From Hamiltosporidium tvaerminnensis (Eukaryota > Microsporidia > Dubosqiidae): 64,000 nt of DNA. The position numbers were made by a program, and so were the translations under genes. The stretch spans positions 465,001 through 529,000 of the forward strand of contig CM061251.1 in the NCBI GenBank assembly GCA_022605425.2, read 5' to 3'. This document shows, in pieces, positions 1-14,399 of the stretch (its first letter is position 1; every line of letters begins with the position of its first letter). Below the pieces are notes generated by a model. It was not told where the DNA came from and did no database searches. It saw only the letters and a list, made by a program, of their open reading frames with translations.

Positions 1-500
1 ATTATCATATAAAAGCATAGAAACCTAACCTTGCTCACCCGGGTTTGAAGACTTTGCGCCTGGGAGATACAAAACTAAAAACCATTAGAAGCCAAGAAAG
101 CTAAGTAGCAGGTTATATCTGTTAGTATGACATTGCACTGTCTAGGTAGACCCCATGTAAATCTCTGAAATATATCTTAGCTAAAAGTTGTTGGGTTCAG
201 AAAGTGTAGAGTAGGTGGAAATGCTGCAAAGTCTTGAGGAGCTCAGGGTGGGCTTCGGCCTTTTATCACACTCAATGCAACTAACATTAACGAACTCCGG
301 GCAACTGCCTTACCTATTAATTAGGCTCTATATACCTGATAGATGAAAGGCTTTGGAACGTAGGTATCGCAGGGGGTATGATGGTGTATTGGGGGAGCAG
401 TTATTTATGTTAAACCTAGACATGCGTTAATGTAATGAAAACAAATATAACACTTGTCACTATTATAAAAAGATGTTATACCTATAAATAAAGTTTTATT
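1..500 (+). repeat. Dispersed repeat A, copy A1 (5' end outside window)
   Basis: The sequence matches the later two thirds of the copies at 15.3, 37.5 and 59.8 kb. Shared landmarks are GACATTGCACTGTCTAGGT, CTGAAATATATCTTAGCTA, the TTAACGAACTCCGGGCAACT block and the 3' end with AAATAAAG. It has no open frame of any length. Its base composition is richer in G+C than the neighbouring spacer. I could not assign it to a known class: there is no TG...CA LTR end and no terminal inverted repeat. Confidence 0.8.
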
Positions 501-3500
501 TTGTCTTATCTATTACAATTTCTAAATGAAATATTTAACTATCATTTCACAGCAATATAGATATATCGCTACTTACATTTAATGTTTAGGCCAACCCCCT
601 GGATATCAATTCTATTGTTTTTTAGCCATGTTGTACAAGAAAACAGATCGGTAGGCTCGGAATATATATTTGCAATATATACAAGGTAACTTTTGGCTAT
701 TACCAATAACATCCTTTGACGGATTTAAAATGGGTTTTGAAATCATAGAATATTTATTTGCAGAGTAAATAATTTTTTTATGGTTTTATACTACTTGCTT
801 AAGAATATGATATCATCTGTGGAAGATTTGAGTAAAAAATTGCTTTTATATTGCAGGTTGTTTTGAAACATTATGATTTGTCAAAGTTTATATCGTACAG
901 TGAAAATCTTGAATTATTTATTTTTCTTATTGTGATTTTTTGTTATAAATTATAATTTAATTTATATCAAAATTAAAGAATTAAATTTGCATTCCAGAAT
1001 TATTATGATTTTTAATCGTAAAGTAATGGATAAATTTTTACCAATATGTAATATAATTTAGTGCTTTGCTTATCTATTGTGCTATAGATTTTTAGAAATG
1101 TAATTCTATGACATACAAAAGCCTACCAGTATTTTTCAATTTGTTATTTTGATCAAGAACCTCAAGATATTTCTTGTAATTTAATCACACATCAAATTTT
1201 CAAATGATGAGTTGAAATTTTTTTGAGCATCATATCAAGTTTATATTGCTATGAAATAACATATAAAGTCACGCTAGTAAATTTTTGAACTAAGGCGTAG
1301 CAAAAAACGAATATTTTTTCATATGATATATTTAATAAAATTAGATTTAAGTTTATACAATTTGAAAATGATTTTTTTACACTTCGAAGAGCTATTTTAA
1401 AATTTTCTATGCTATAAATTAATAAATGCCACTTTTTGTGTTAAAAAACGATGTAGATCTAAATACATTGAATAATAGTGTTTTAAATATGAAGTAAGTA
1501 ATTACTACTTTTCAGTTAGTTGAAACATGTTGAGCAATAATGTATAGGTCGCGATTGAGAGATTTTGGCTTTTAACTTTTTATAAATCATCTAATATGAC
1601 GAAGTTCTTAAAATATATATTTGTAAAATGTTTTGAGTACGAAAATTTCACTAGTGTCAAATTAAAAACTCAATGTCACACTAATCAAATTTTATGAAAA
1701 GAAGTCAAATAGGTATATGTTCTTTACCATCTTACGTAAAACATGAGTTTATAATTTTTTAACAAAAGTTAATATTTTAAGATGATTTGTATTATACATT
1801 TAGACATCGTAACAAATATATCATTTTATATATAACAATTTTGCAATTAACAATTGAAACTTTTAAATTGACTTTTTGACTTTTAAATTTATAATATATA
1901 GAACTTAAATTTAAGATGCATTTGAACAATCTTTTAATAAAATTTTACATTATGTATTTGATTTTTATAGTATATTTTATATTTTTTTTTAAAAATATGT
2001 ACAAAACCTTTTTTTCATTAGAGTGTTTATTTGTCCTACAGATTGAACACAATCTACTCTGAATTAGAGCTTTACCAATATATAGGCGTCAGAGTAAGAT
2101 TTTTCTTATAATTAGCTAACTTGTCGGTCCAACGCAAATTTTATTGTACGAAAGATCAATTGAACACCAGACAGAGACTGGAAACCAGTGTTTCGGAATT
2201 GAATTTCGATTTCCGGATTAGACTTCGGGTATATTCAACTTTATTAACACAAACTATGATCCTTTTTATTATTATTATTTTATAGATCTATTTACCAAGT
2301 AAATGTTTTAAGCAACGTCGTATTGAAAAAATATAACGTTCCTTTGTATCAGTTTTAGTTAATTTGAGAATTTTTTTGATTTAAATTAAAGTTTATTTAA
2401 ATGATAGTTTTTTGTGGCAATCAAAATGTAAAAGTCTTTTTAAAATTATTAACTGTAGGTATTCTTTGTATTTTTCGTATTTATTATCCTCACGAGTATT
2501 TTACTGAGAAATATGATTATTTTGAAAACTTTTATAGTCCATTAAAATTATTTTCTTTTTAAAAATTATTATTAGGGTTTTAACGCAAATCCTGTAGTTG
2601 ATAATTTAAGCACTCCGATTTATATTAGCCACTATATATTACTTCTGAATATTTTTCTGTTATTTCAATTTTCTGATTATTATTAGGGGAAAATATCATC
2701 TAGAAAGTTTAGTGGAAACATGCATATATTTTTTAGAATATTCTAAACAATTTAAAAATTTGTACTGTTTGTTGTTCGAAATAAGCCTAATTTCATTGAA
2801 TGGGCTTTTTCAAGCAAAAATGCTTCTGATATAGTTTTTTTTTTTAAACACTTGCTTATTCATATACCAAGTTGTTGATAATATATTGAGATTATGGGCC
2901 GCAAAATATAGAGTAAGAGAAGAGTATCTAAAGTAAATATTATATACTGATAAATTGCCGAAATAGTGATTATTTAAGCTCTGTATATAAAATATTGAAT
3001 AAAATAAATATCAAACAATTTAAAAGAAATTACAGTCCGATAACAAATATTATGTAGAAGAAAAATATTAAGATATATAGTAGCGAACGTTAGTTAGAAT
3101 AAATTTGATAGGCAGTAGCTGATAACATACGAAAATTTAGAGAAATTTTTAAGACTTAATTTATAATAGAAAATCATTTTGGAAGAATATAAGACGATAT
3201 GGAATTACTGAAATATAAATTAAACACGTAACCTTTATTTAGAAGTGTTTCTTCAAACAACTCTTAATACTATATAATCGAGTGTTTTCTATTATTTACT
3301 GATACTCCTACTAATATTTTTTAAAAATTATTTTAACTGATTTTTCTAAATTGTTATACCAATGACATGATTTATTATATCATAAGTTCTTTTGTAAAAC
3401 CTTATTATAATATTAATTTATATGTGTGTTATTTGTCGAATTCCAATCTGGAATTTTATGTATTATAGCTAGGATTAAATGCTTAATCAATTTTATATTT

Positions 3501-4384
3501 ATTTAATAAATGACACCATAAAACAAATGAAATCCTTACTATTTATATTTTATCTATATTTTGAACTGCTTTATTATGAATTGGATCAATAGGTCCCTAA
3601 AATGTTCTCAGATAATAATATCTGTAGAAACAGAACAGCTAAATACTAATTTTATATATAAATTACATATTGAATCTAGATTTGTGAATAAAAAATTTGC
3701 TAAAAAATTACAAACGTATATTAGTATCATCTTGACTCTTATATCTTATGATTCGACACTGGAATACGATTGAAATAAAATTACTTAAGTATTCTTTAAA
3801 ACCTCTGTTTAGTTCAGAAATTTCTTTCGTGTTTATTAAAAGATGATCAGGCACTAGAACGAAATGGATTTCATTTATGGATAAAATATATTGTTAAATT
3901 TTATTTTTTATTTGAGTGTAGGAAATTTAAATTATAAATATAAACGCAAGTTTTTTAGAAGTATAGGGATTCAAACGTTCCACTATTAGATTTTAAAACA
4001 AATAAAAGCTTTCCATATAAACAGAGTTTCTTATCTTATAGCTATGTCTAAAAGAAACCTTTTTATACGGATATATTTGCCTCGATTTATGTATTTAACA
4101 GGATCAAGAATTATTTATATTGAACTGAAAAACTCATCAATCGGATTAAATAGTAGAAAACTTTTACAGTAAATATAAACACAAAATGCTTATTAAAAAA
4201 GCAAAAAAATAAATTTTTAAAGTTTAATTACAATAAGCTGCCATTAGTTGGGCGCATACTAATCATACACATCATTTAGTCTCAAAGATCCAGGTAGAAA
4301 AAAAATTTGAATATATATTTTTCTATTTTTGGTAGAGACACTTTTGTGCATCTTTTGATATATCAACTTAAATATTATTTATAT
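501..4384. other. AT-rich spacer, no gene seen
   Basis: I find no recognisable coding region or RNA gene. A 70-codon frame at 3561-3773 (plus) has no family resemblance and sits in sequence of the same composition as the surroundings, so I treat it as chance. Confidence 0.6.
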
Positions 4385-5335
4385 AATTCAGTAATATACC
4401 AACGACGAAGACTCACCTCGAAATGTTTTATTGTTAAAGGAATATAAGACACCAATAATAGTTATTCAATTCGGATATGTTGCTTTCTATTTGTTCATAA
4501 AACTTGCGAAACTGATTATAGTGAGTAGAAGTGAACATAAAACAAATAAAAAGATTCTATTGGTTAAAAAAAATTTAAAATAAAAATTGTAAATTTTCTT
4601 CTAAATTATATTATTTATCAAGAATTCATAATATATTTGTTAGTTTAATTTTCTAACGTTTGCATTTTATAAAAAAAAAGTTTAAATGAATTCGTTAAGA
4701 TTTCTTTTCTTAAATTTTAAGTTACATAAAATATTTTATGATGAAATAAATGCTTTTTTGCTTTTATTTTTTTTAATATATTTATATTCTCAATAAATAT
4801 TGCAAAAAAAAAAATTTGCTCGAATAGTTTCGTGGAACTTTAGACTTTATAAAACCAAAGGAATTTTAATTAAAGGGAATATAAAGTTATACAATACAAT
4901 AAATTAACAAATAGCATATAGTTTAAAAAACGGTTTTTTTAGACAAATAAAAGACTTCACAAGAATACATTTCTTTGAGATAAGATACACAATTGAATAA
5001 AAATAGGCGAAAAGTGAAACGAACAAACATAAAATGCCGAGCTGAAGTTTTGAAAAATTGAAAGTAAATATAAAAGAAGAAGAGAAATAGGCAGTTAAAA
5101 AAAATATAGTTTATTGGGTAACTTACTCAAAGCAGGCAATAATTTGCAAATAAAAGACTAAAAAAATTTTACGAGAAGCAGACTAGGTGAGAATTGAAAT
5201 TTTTATTGAGATTATTAGACATTTATTACTAAAATAGTTAACTCCAAGATTGTTTTCTGCTTTTTTTTCTTATGAATGTGAAAGAAAGTTTGTTTCTACG
5301 ACTTAACGTCTAGTTTAATTTTATTATACAGATTA
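4385..5335 (-). repeat. Flank repeat C, copy C1 (orphan, minus strand)
   Basis: Read on the minus strand, this stretch matches about 33.49-34.43 kb and 53.52-54.93 kb (both plus). Landmarks in order are ACTTTCTTTCACATTCATAAG, CAATTGTG/CAATTATG, TAAAGTTCCACGAA, CTTCTACTCACTAT, GGTGTCTTATATTC and CATTTCGAGGTGAG, ending at ATTACTGAAT. The other two copies lie directly upstream of leucine-rich protein genes. Here no such gene can be seen downstream (below 4.3 kb on the minus strand), so this is either a lone element or the flank of a lost gene. Confidence 0.65.
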
Positions 5336-8300
5336 ATAGTTATAAACCTTTTTTTCTATAAGGAAATAATTTAAATATCTACATTTCATTCGTTTTGGCC
5401 TATTTTTATACTCTTTTTGCATATTGGTAATTAAAATCGAATTATTTGAACAATTCGTATCGCAATAAATACAATAAAAGTATATTTCTACTTTTTTTTA
5501 ATACTACATTTAGAAAGATAATGTAATTTTTCTACTTATTGATATATCTCAAAAAGCCTGAAATTCTTACATAAAGTTAGGTATTACCTAAGCCATTTTA
5601 CATACTTACATATTTATATGTATGTTTATGTTAATGTTTCTAAATGACTTAATCTTTTTTCATAGGTATTTTTGAATATCATACTGGAAAAAAATTAAAT
5701 CTTATGTACACTAAGAGAAGCTTTCTATTTATAAATAAAGCGAGAAATTTAGATACTATATACATTTTTTTCTATTATTATTTTCTTTTAAAGATTATTA
5801 ACTGCATAATTGGATGAGTTGTGAGTTAGCAAATAAAAATAAATTTTGAAATGTGAAAACGTATACCATAGAATATATTATGCTAATATTTTTTTCTTCA
5901 AAGAATTGTTTTAAACATAAAATTCCTGTAAAATCGAAAAAAAGAGGGTGTCTTTGTTTGTAAAATAATGTACTTCTATATGCGCAACTCAAGAAGTACC
6001 TGCTATTCTAAATTAATTGAAGCAATGACCAGAGTATAACTAAAAATATTTCCTAGCATATAAATCTTCTGCTATAACACAAGTAAACTTGAAATATTGC
6101 CAAAAAAAATAGATTACTTTGATGTTTTATATATTGAGAAAATTTTGCCTCTTTTAGAAATATTGATCGTTTTTTTGTCATACTGTTCGGCAGAGGTTAA
6201 ATTCAAATATAAGTCTAACAGATAAATCTTTTGCATTTAGTTAACACAAATTTTGTGCCAATGACAGTTGTTTCGATAGCTTTCTAATACTATATCATAC
6301 AAATGTATGAAATCTCTTTTTAAATAGATCTAATTTTTTATTTTTTCCAAACATTTTTGCAATGGCCAAAATATATTTAGTATCCGATTCTAACTCTTAT
6401 GGTCTCGTATAATACATCATTGTTTCGTCCTTCTAAGATCATAATTTTGTGTCATTAAATCTGAATTTATCTAGCTTAAATGATTTTCAGAATAAAAGTC
6501 GATGTCGATATAATTGATTTTATATGCCTTCCTATTCAATAAAAGAAATAAAATTTTTTTAAGGTCATAAATTAAAAAAATTGCTGGTTATTACGTAGTT
6601 TTCATGTACCAAAATCTAAACAGAATTCAATGAAATTGTGTTTTCCGTTGTTTTTCTGTTAAAGAAGTGTTTAATAAAGAATGAAAGATATGGAAATTCA
6701 ATTTAAGCAAATCTGAAATTTCAAAATATAATTTCCTAAGAGCATGTGGATAGAAATGAGTAGCTATACCTTATGGTAGAACTCTAGTTAGCTAGATAGC
6801 TGTAATTTTTAATTAACATGTACAAAAATACTAAAACTATCGATTTTTTTAACTTTTGCAATTCGAACGTATGGAAAAATATAAAAACTTTAATAGTTTG
6901 TTTATCTGATATAAACAGGTTAATAATACGAATCTATTAGTGGTTAACCTTGTTTGAATTGTTTTTGCACTTTTTAAAAAAAGCCTCAGGTATACATAAT
7001 TTCAACTAAAATATCACTAAATAGTTTTAAAATCAAATATTTATGATTTAGTCTGCTTTTAAATTATTATAATTAGGAAACGGCGTAACTTGCCAAACAA
7101 AGATTTTAATAATGAAATAATAATTATATTACTGAATGGTTCTGTATTATATTCGCTTTATTTGCAATCATAAAGATATGATAGGAGAAAAAAGTTTATT
7201 AAAATTTCTTCATATAGTGCTAAAAATAGTCTCTTGCTATTTCAAAATCTTTTTAAATTAAAATCTTTTAAATGAATAAGTAATCTACATATTTATATTT
7301 TTTTGATTGGAATTATGCTAAAAGATTAAACCTTACTTTAAAGACTGTTTCGTTGTCTAGAATAAGAAAAAATAATTCATCAAATATTATTTTGGACTAA
7401 AAGCAAAATATTGTCAAAGTTATTTTCCGTAATTTATTAAAATATAATTCTGCCATCAAAAATTTAAATCTATATTTTGATTTTCTATTGAAAACATAAG
7501 TGCTTTTATATACTTTAGTAATTTTGAGTTATGTAAAATATTATATAATGAGACCGTTGATACAAAACCATACTAAAATACTATATATTTAGACTCTAAT
7601 TTTCTCTGGAAACCTAAAATACAAATTTAGCTAATATCTTTTACTAGTAAATCAAAGCTTTGAATTTAAAAGGTTTTATCTTGACTTTTGATTCCTTAAG
7701 TCTATTTCCTCTGACTACTGTCTTCGGATTTGTTAATCAATTTTTTCAATCTCAGCAATGAAAAGGGCAAACAATAATATAAATAATTCTGTTTTTTGGG
7801 GGAGGGCAGTTTATATAAATTCTGTGATTTTGTGATTTTTTTATATACAGTTAATGTTCTGTCAGAAGTTTTAAATTCGAATACATTCTTGACAAGTCTT
7901 AGTTTAAAATCCAATATTGATTTGCTTTTTAACTTTTCAAAAAAATTATATTTGAAATGAACAAACCCAACTCTATATCTTTTTTAGATGCAATCTAAAA
8001 TAAGCGTTCATATATATCTTAATGTAAAACTCGTAGTTTTTGGGGGACTTTAATGCTACTAAATTCTTTTGACGGTATTGATTTTTTATTAATATGTATT
8101 AAGTAATTAATTTTGGTTTAATTTTATTTTTTTGATTGGTTTGAATAAATGGTTCAAAACCATATCTATTTTTTGTAAAATGAGTTCGTATAACTAGATC
8201 CTTTTTAGTGTAGAATGTATACTAGAAAAATATTTAAAGAAAGATAAATGTTTTTTTCATTTTTTAAATCCAAAATAAAATTTAAATCATTAGAATGTAT

Positions 8301-10868
8301 ATTTATTTATAAGTGCGATGTTGTTTGTTATAAAACCTTTTCGCAAACCAGATGTTGGTATGAAGTTCAAATTTTAGGATAGAGCTGATAGTTTCAGTTG
8401 GCGTAAAGCAATTTATTTTGTTTATTTTTATTGTTATTCGCAAAGATAAAATCGATATTAAAAAGAAATTTTCATGATTGTTGATTCAATCTAGCAATTT
8501 AAAATTGAAAAATGGTTTCATAAATTTATTCTGTATGTGCTAGAACTAGAGAGTTCAAATTTACGTAAGGTTTTATATTCCTAATATATTTAACTTTTGT
8601 TACAGCTAATAGTAATACTACGATACTTTCTTAAGCAAGAAGTTTTGACCGTGTTTATATATAAAAATTAACAAAGATATAATGATTGTATAAAATTTTT
8701 ACTTTTATTTTTTATTTTCATAATACATATTTATAAATGTATTGTTTTTGGGCTGAAAGCTTCGAAAATTACTAAAGCTTCATTTTGTAATGATTATTAA
8801 AAAATATGCCATTTATGTAACATTGCAAGTTTGGACAAAAAATGCTGAAAAAGGGAAGAATCGATTAAAATTAGTACTTAAAATTTTTTAAAAATGTACT
8901 GGTAGACTATTAATTATGTAATATCTTCTCTGTCGTTTTAGTATTTAATGTTTCTATTTATATTTGTTTGCATTAGATAGCAAGGACGTATAGGTTTTTT
9001 ACTAAAAAAAATAATTGAAAATAATTACTTCTTCATATTATGGGATTTTTTATTAAAAAAATCTTATGCTATCAGTGCTAAGGAAAATATATTTTTTGGA
9101 AGAGGTATCTGCAAAAAAATTGTATTTTTTATATCAAAAAAAAATCGAAATGGCAAACATAGACAAAAAAATCGGAATATTTTACTGAGTATATTACTAA
9201 TTTATAATAGGCATTATAAAAATATGATCTGAGATTGTATTAGCAAATCACAGAAAAACATATTATATAGTGTCGTGTATTACCTGTGTTAAAAATCTTT
9301 ACAATATATTATTTAAAACGAGAGAACTACATACGGGCATTCTAGTTGCAAATGTATATACTAATACAGATGAACTTTAAAATATTATCTTACTGATGTA
9401 AGCTTGTCCTTGATAATAAAATCGTTACACCTTGTTAGCAGTTTAATAAAAAGATAATAGGTACATAATCTTTTTCTAAGGGTTTATACGCTGTTACTGG
9501 CTTATTTTTTTTACGGTTAGAGCTGGCTGTTTATATTCGAGTTTTGGTTTTTTTGCAAAATATTGACATTCATTTCTGGCATAGAATATTTTTTAGACTA
9601 AAATATGTAAAATTTAATTTCAAAGATTTATTAAATCTTACTTTGAGCTTTTCATTTTTATTTTTTATGGCCAAAGTAAATTTTTCTAAGCAGAATCAAA
9701 TTTTTTTTATATATTAATTATGATTCTAAAATCATTGATACAACAATAGTATATTGAGAAGACTTGTGTAAGTAAATATTGTATTTTAGATTATTTGTGT
9801 GTAAAATAAGATTTTCATTTGTATTTTATTTGAAATGTGGTTTAAAAGCGCAATTTTTTGGCTGATAATAAACATTTATATTTTTTCTTTTACCTTTATA
9901 AAAACTATATTGTAGAAATTTATGTATTTCGAATCAAAAATTTTACTGCATTTTTAGCCTTTTTAATTTCAGAAATGAATATATCGTTGATTATTAATGT
10001 GCTTAAAAATGTTATTTATTTAAAGTAAAAAAATCGTAACATTATTATAATTTTATAACTTGTGATCTTTTGTTGTCAATCATAAAATTAAAAAGCGTTC
10101 TTAATATCATAATGATGGCTTACTGTTAGCAAAGCGAAATCTTTTTAATCCAATAGAAATAATTTAGAGGTAAGAATTTTTTTCAGACTGTTACTCTTTC
10201 AAATTGTTTATCGATTACAAATGGTGCTATTAAGTCCATATCGAAAAATATATTTTAGTTAATCATCATGCCTATTATAGTATAGTAAATTACATACATA
10301 TCTTGTTATGGCAGAAAATGTATTGTATAAGTCGAAGCTTATTTTGAAATTCTAATGGTCAATTTAAAAAAATCGATCTATTTTTAATGTTATAGAGTTC
10401 ATACCATTGAATACAAGTTTTTAATTAAACTTCTAAAAATTAATTCTTCAGCATAATTTTACAAAAAAATTCAAGGTCGATCAATGTTGTATAAAAATGA
10501 TTTTTTTTTAAATCGTAAACTATTTCTTAAAATTATATCATAGACAGAAATTTTTAAAAATGTTTATTGCATTAATTTGAAAAGGAAATACAGATTGTAG
10601 GAATTTGGATAGATGAAAAATTAACTGTAAAAATAAAATTTTAAATATTTCGATTGAATAGTCAAATAATATCTCCGTCCGAATGACCCAGAATCATATA
10701 ATATAAGTAGGATTTTGGAGATTAATTAAAAAAATACATTGATTTTAGCATCATTTGAGCTTATACAGTCACATCAATAATCAAGACTCTATATATTATC
10801 TTACATTCATTTGAGCATTAGAATTTATTTTGAATTTCATATTAAAAATCTTAACGATTCTTATTTAG
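5336..10868. other. AT-rich spacer, no gene seen
   Basis: More than 5 kb of AT-rich sequence with only short, unrecognisable frames, for example 5798-5992 and 7702-7914 on the minus strand. No repeat family seen elsewhere in the window was identified here by eye. Confidence 0.6.
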
Positions 10869-11589
10869 ATTGATTGTTTTGGTTTTATATCATCCAAAAA
10901 TGCACATGATGTTGAAAATTGTAATGAGAATCAATGGAATCTGATCTTTAACCCAAACGTGCGCGAAAACTATATAAATAATGAGCTGATTCTATGTGAA
11001 AATTATAGGTTTAAGAGTTTAATCGCTGGTAAGTTTTTTTAATTCATAATAATGAAATTCTTGTTGCATTCAAATTTTCTGCAGATGAAAAACCTAATTC
11101 TAAATACACGATATACCCCAGTAGGTAAGTTAATTCCAGTTTATGAGATGGTAGAAAATATTGATCATTTAAGCAGAATTATTTTTTTTATAGAAGGATA
11201 ACACGAAAAGGGAGAAAAATTTATGAAACAGAATTAGCACTAATATAACTCCGACTCGTTTTTGGATTTCAGGACGTAAAATATTAAGACCTTCTCACTA
11301 TTTGATGGGAACAGAAAAATGCGGCTTGAGTTTTTTCGCTTCTGTGTATTGTCGTTTTTATACAAATAACCTTAGTATAGCAAACAAGGCATTTAAAAGT
11401 AAAAATATAATGTCTAATATTTTTATGGCCGCTTAAGTCATAAGGATAGCAATGTTTGCCGAATTTAGAAAATAGGTGTTTTTGTGGAGAAAAACTTACA
11501 AAAGCCTGAATCTTAATTTTTTTGACAGATAAATCCGAGTCTGCCTGTAATGTTGTTGTAAAATATTCGAATGCTCTCGGTTTGATCTA
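10869..11589 (+). pseudogene. Coding-like segments with apparent GT-AG introns; unidentified gene or gene relic
   Basis: An open frame of 53 codons (10869-11028) follows a TTATTTAG acceptor and ends at a GTAAGT donor. Removing 11029-11084 (ends TTCTGCAG) and 11125-11193 (starts GTAAGT, ends TTTTTATAG) keeps one continuous 84-codon frame to the TAA at 11246. Residues near the start include FGFISSKNAHDVENC; the end is KIYETELALI. A second 54-codon segment (11273-11436) follows TTTGGATTTCAG and a short one (11529-11589) follows TTTGACAG, but I see no donor linking them to the first. There is no plausible ATG exon. I do not recognise the protein. It may be a decayed spliced gene, possibly foreign, since these introns are longer than the one in eS27. 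A chance arrangement cannot be excluded. Confidence 0.35.
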
Positions 11590-14399
11590 ATGATAGATCT
11601 AACACAAGAAATAGCTTAAAATCCTAGGATTAAAAGGAAGGGATCTAGTTTAACAAATTGTAAAATAAAACTTTTAGCGTTCGCCCTTGTTTTTAGTTCA
11701 TTATACAAGGCTTATAATTGGCTAGATGCTTATTAAAGGCATGTTTTACACTAAATCTAGCATGTTTGTTTGGCACGGAAAACTGATTCGGCCTTAGATA
11801 CTTGAAAGATATGAATTTTTTAAATCAGAAACATTTTTATCGGTATTTAAATAGAATTCAGACAAAAAATATGTGTATTTTTATATAAAAAACTAAAATA
11901 CATTTCTTGTCTATCCGAAAATTGGCTATGGAATTCTCATTAATAAATATCTTTCTTTCTATTGCAATAAGAAATTATTTAATGTTTACATTTCAAGGTA
12001 TCTGGCTTGAGCCTGTTAAACCAATAATTATTCGAATATTTTGAAAATCAGATTCAGATTAGTATTATTCGGTTTAAATAGAATGTTTTGGATTGTTTTG
12101 CTCTTAGCACATTACGAATAGTAACAGAAATATTTTAATCAAATATTTTCATGTTCTCAAACTTTATTATAATGTGACTCGTTTTTACCTATCAATTTCA
12201 TATTTCAGTAACTTGATTTTTCATCTCTCGAACAATTGACTAATATACTTGTGTAAATATATTTTTATTGAATATATTGTTAAATTTGATCGTTTTTATA
12301 GCCTTAATACTTTTTTATAGCTTATACTATCTGTTATTAGAAAAATATTCTTAAGACTGTAATTTATTATTTCCTGGTTATAGTCTTATCTTACAAATAA
12401 ATTATGTAGCGTGTATCATATTATTTTATATTTTGACAATGAATTGTATAAAACAGGCTATAATTTAATAAGAATTCTTCATAGGAAATTAGAAATTTAT
12501 ATATATAATCAGATGGAATCACATAATTACGACAATAATATTCCTTGCTTTTTTTGTAAAAACTATTAGCTTGTTTATTTTATCCTTGGTTATATTTTCA
12601 ATTTAACCATAATCTATAAATCATTCATCTTAAAAACTTATTTTAGTAGAAAAGTTTATTTTTAAATTACTCATTAAATTTTAAGTTAGAATAATCTTGC
12701 CAAGTTATTCTTCTTTTTTGATATAATTTATTATATGAATACAATGAACAACTTTTTTTGAGAATTCTATCTTTGTATCAAGATCTTTGTGTGGCAACGA
12801 ATAATGTAATATTATTTCCAAAAAAAGGTCATAATAGTAGAATTTCGCTTCATAAGAGCAACCATAGTGATTTGATTTCAAGTCTTTAATCGTATGAAAG
12901 TAATCTTTAATTAAATGAATCATACAGAATTATACACATGACAAATTCGTTATTCCATTTTTATAAATTTCTATCTTTTATATAAATTAAAAGCCATTAA
13001 CTATAGAACCTTCAAGGTTTCTCATATTTTATTCACGTCCAGCAAAAACAAAATTTAACCTATAACTGATTCTATATTTTCTTTATCTTAGTTTTTTTTG
13101 GGTACAGCCAATCTATCATTTCAGATTTAATAGTTTACGAGAATTATAATTGGTATAATACATAACTCTATTTGAAATTCACTTTTATGTTGTGAAAAAT
13201 ATAAATTTAAAAACAGACCCAATTCACTTAGATTATGTTTGTATTATACTCAAAGACAGTGAATTAAATAATATTCTAAAAATATAATATTTTGAATTGA
13301 CTTCCTTCTCTAGATCTAAAAAAAGCTGACTATTAATTCTATAAATTAAGGAGCTAAGTCAAAATTTTGATTAAGTATTTCTTTTGTATGAAGATAAATT
13401 TTTCGAATTAATCTTGTAATTCTCTGTGGATTTATTTGAGTATTAGTATTATATAATCTGAAAAGGAATCTTTACATTTGTAAATTTTTGATTAATTTTC
13501 GCGGTTTAAAATTGCCCCATCTCTATTACCCCTTTGTATTTTCAATGTATTTATACCTCGGTTATTTTCTATTTATTCATCTTTAAAGCTCAGATTAAAA
13601 TAGAACTATTTTTTAAATATTAGAGGTCAAGCGAAAAAAAATGCTTGTATACTTTTAATTTTCCATCCAAAAATATTTATCTTTATAATATATAAATAAA
13701 ACCATTTCCTCCTATGTTAGCATTTCTTATTAAGAAAATAATACTAATTAAAAAATAAAGTAAAATTAAACGCGCTTTATTACACTTTTCTAGACAGTTT
13801 TTTTTGACAATTATTGTTTTCTGATTCTACCATATTATTAATAGAAATATTGTTACTCTATAGACAATATCATTATTAAAATCAATTAAACGGTGCGAGT
13901 TTAGTCAACGGATTTTCTTCGAAACCATTTTTTTATAAACCAAAATAACATTAAGGAATTTCGGTGTAGCTATTTTGAATCTTTACTTTCTATGATTCTT
14001 TTTTTTTTGTATTTCTCAAAATTTTTAATTATTCATGCAGCTGTTTCCAGATTCTTATCAATGACAGAAGAAGTAGTTTTTGATATTCAAGCAAGATATC
14101 GAAGCTCATTTACTTCTGTATACATTTCAGACGAAATCTATATATTCCACTGTGTATATCCTGAATCATGGTAATTTTGATGTTAATACCTCGGAACTAA
14201 TTTCGTCGAGTAATACTAAATCATAACTTATTTCCTTGGTACTATACCATCAGAACGAGGATTATTTAATTCAGGTTGATCGAAAAAAAGTGCAATAGTA
14301 ATTTATTTGTGTCAATATTTATTGTCTTATTATATGCCATATAACATCATTATGAAAACCAATCCACGTTTTTATACCAGAAACATATATTTTTTTGGA
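11590..14399. other. AT-rich spacer, no gene seen
   Basis: Nothing recognisable. A 72-codon minus-strand frame at 12705-12923 and a 60-codon plus frame at 13992-14174 show no family motif, and I do not call them genes. Confidence 0.55.

Noticed and set aside
1491-1520. GTAAGT...TTTTCAG resembling a 22-nt intron after ATGAA
   Set aside because: Splicing creates an immediate TAG stop, so no gene results.
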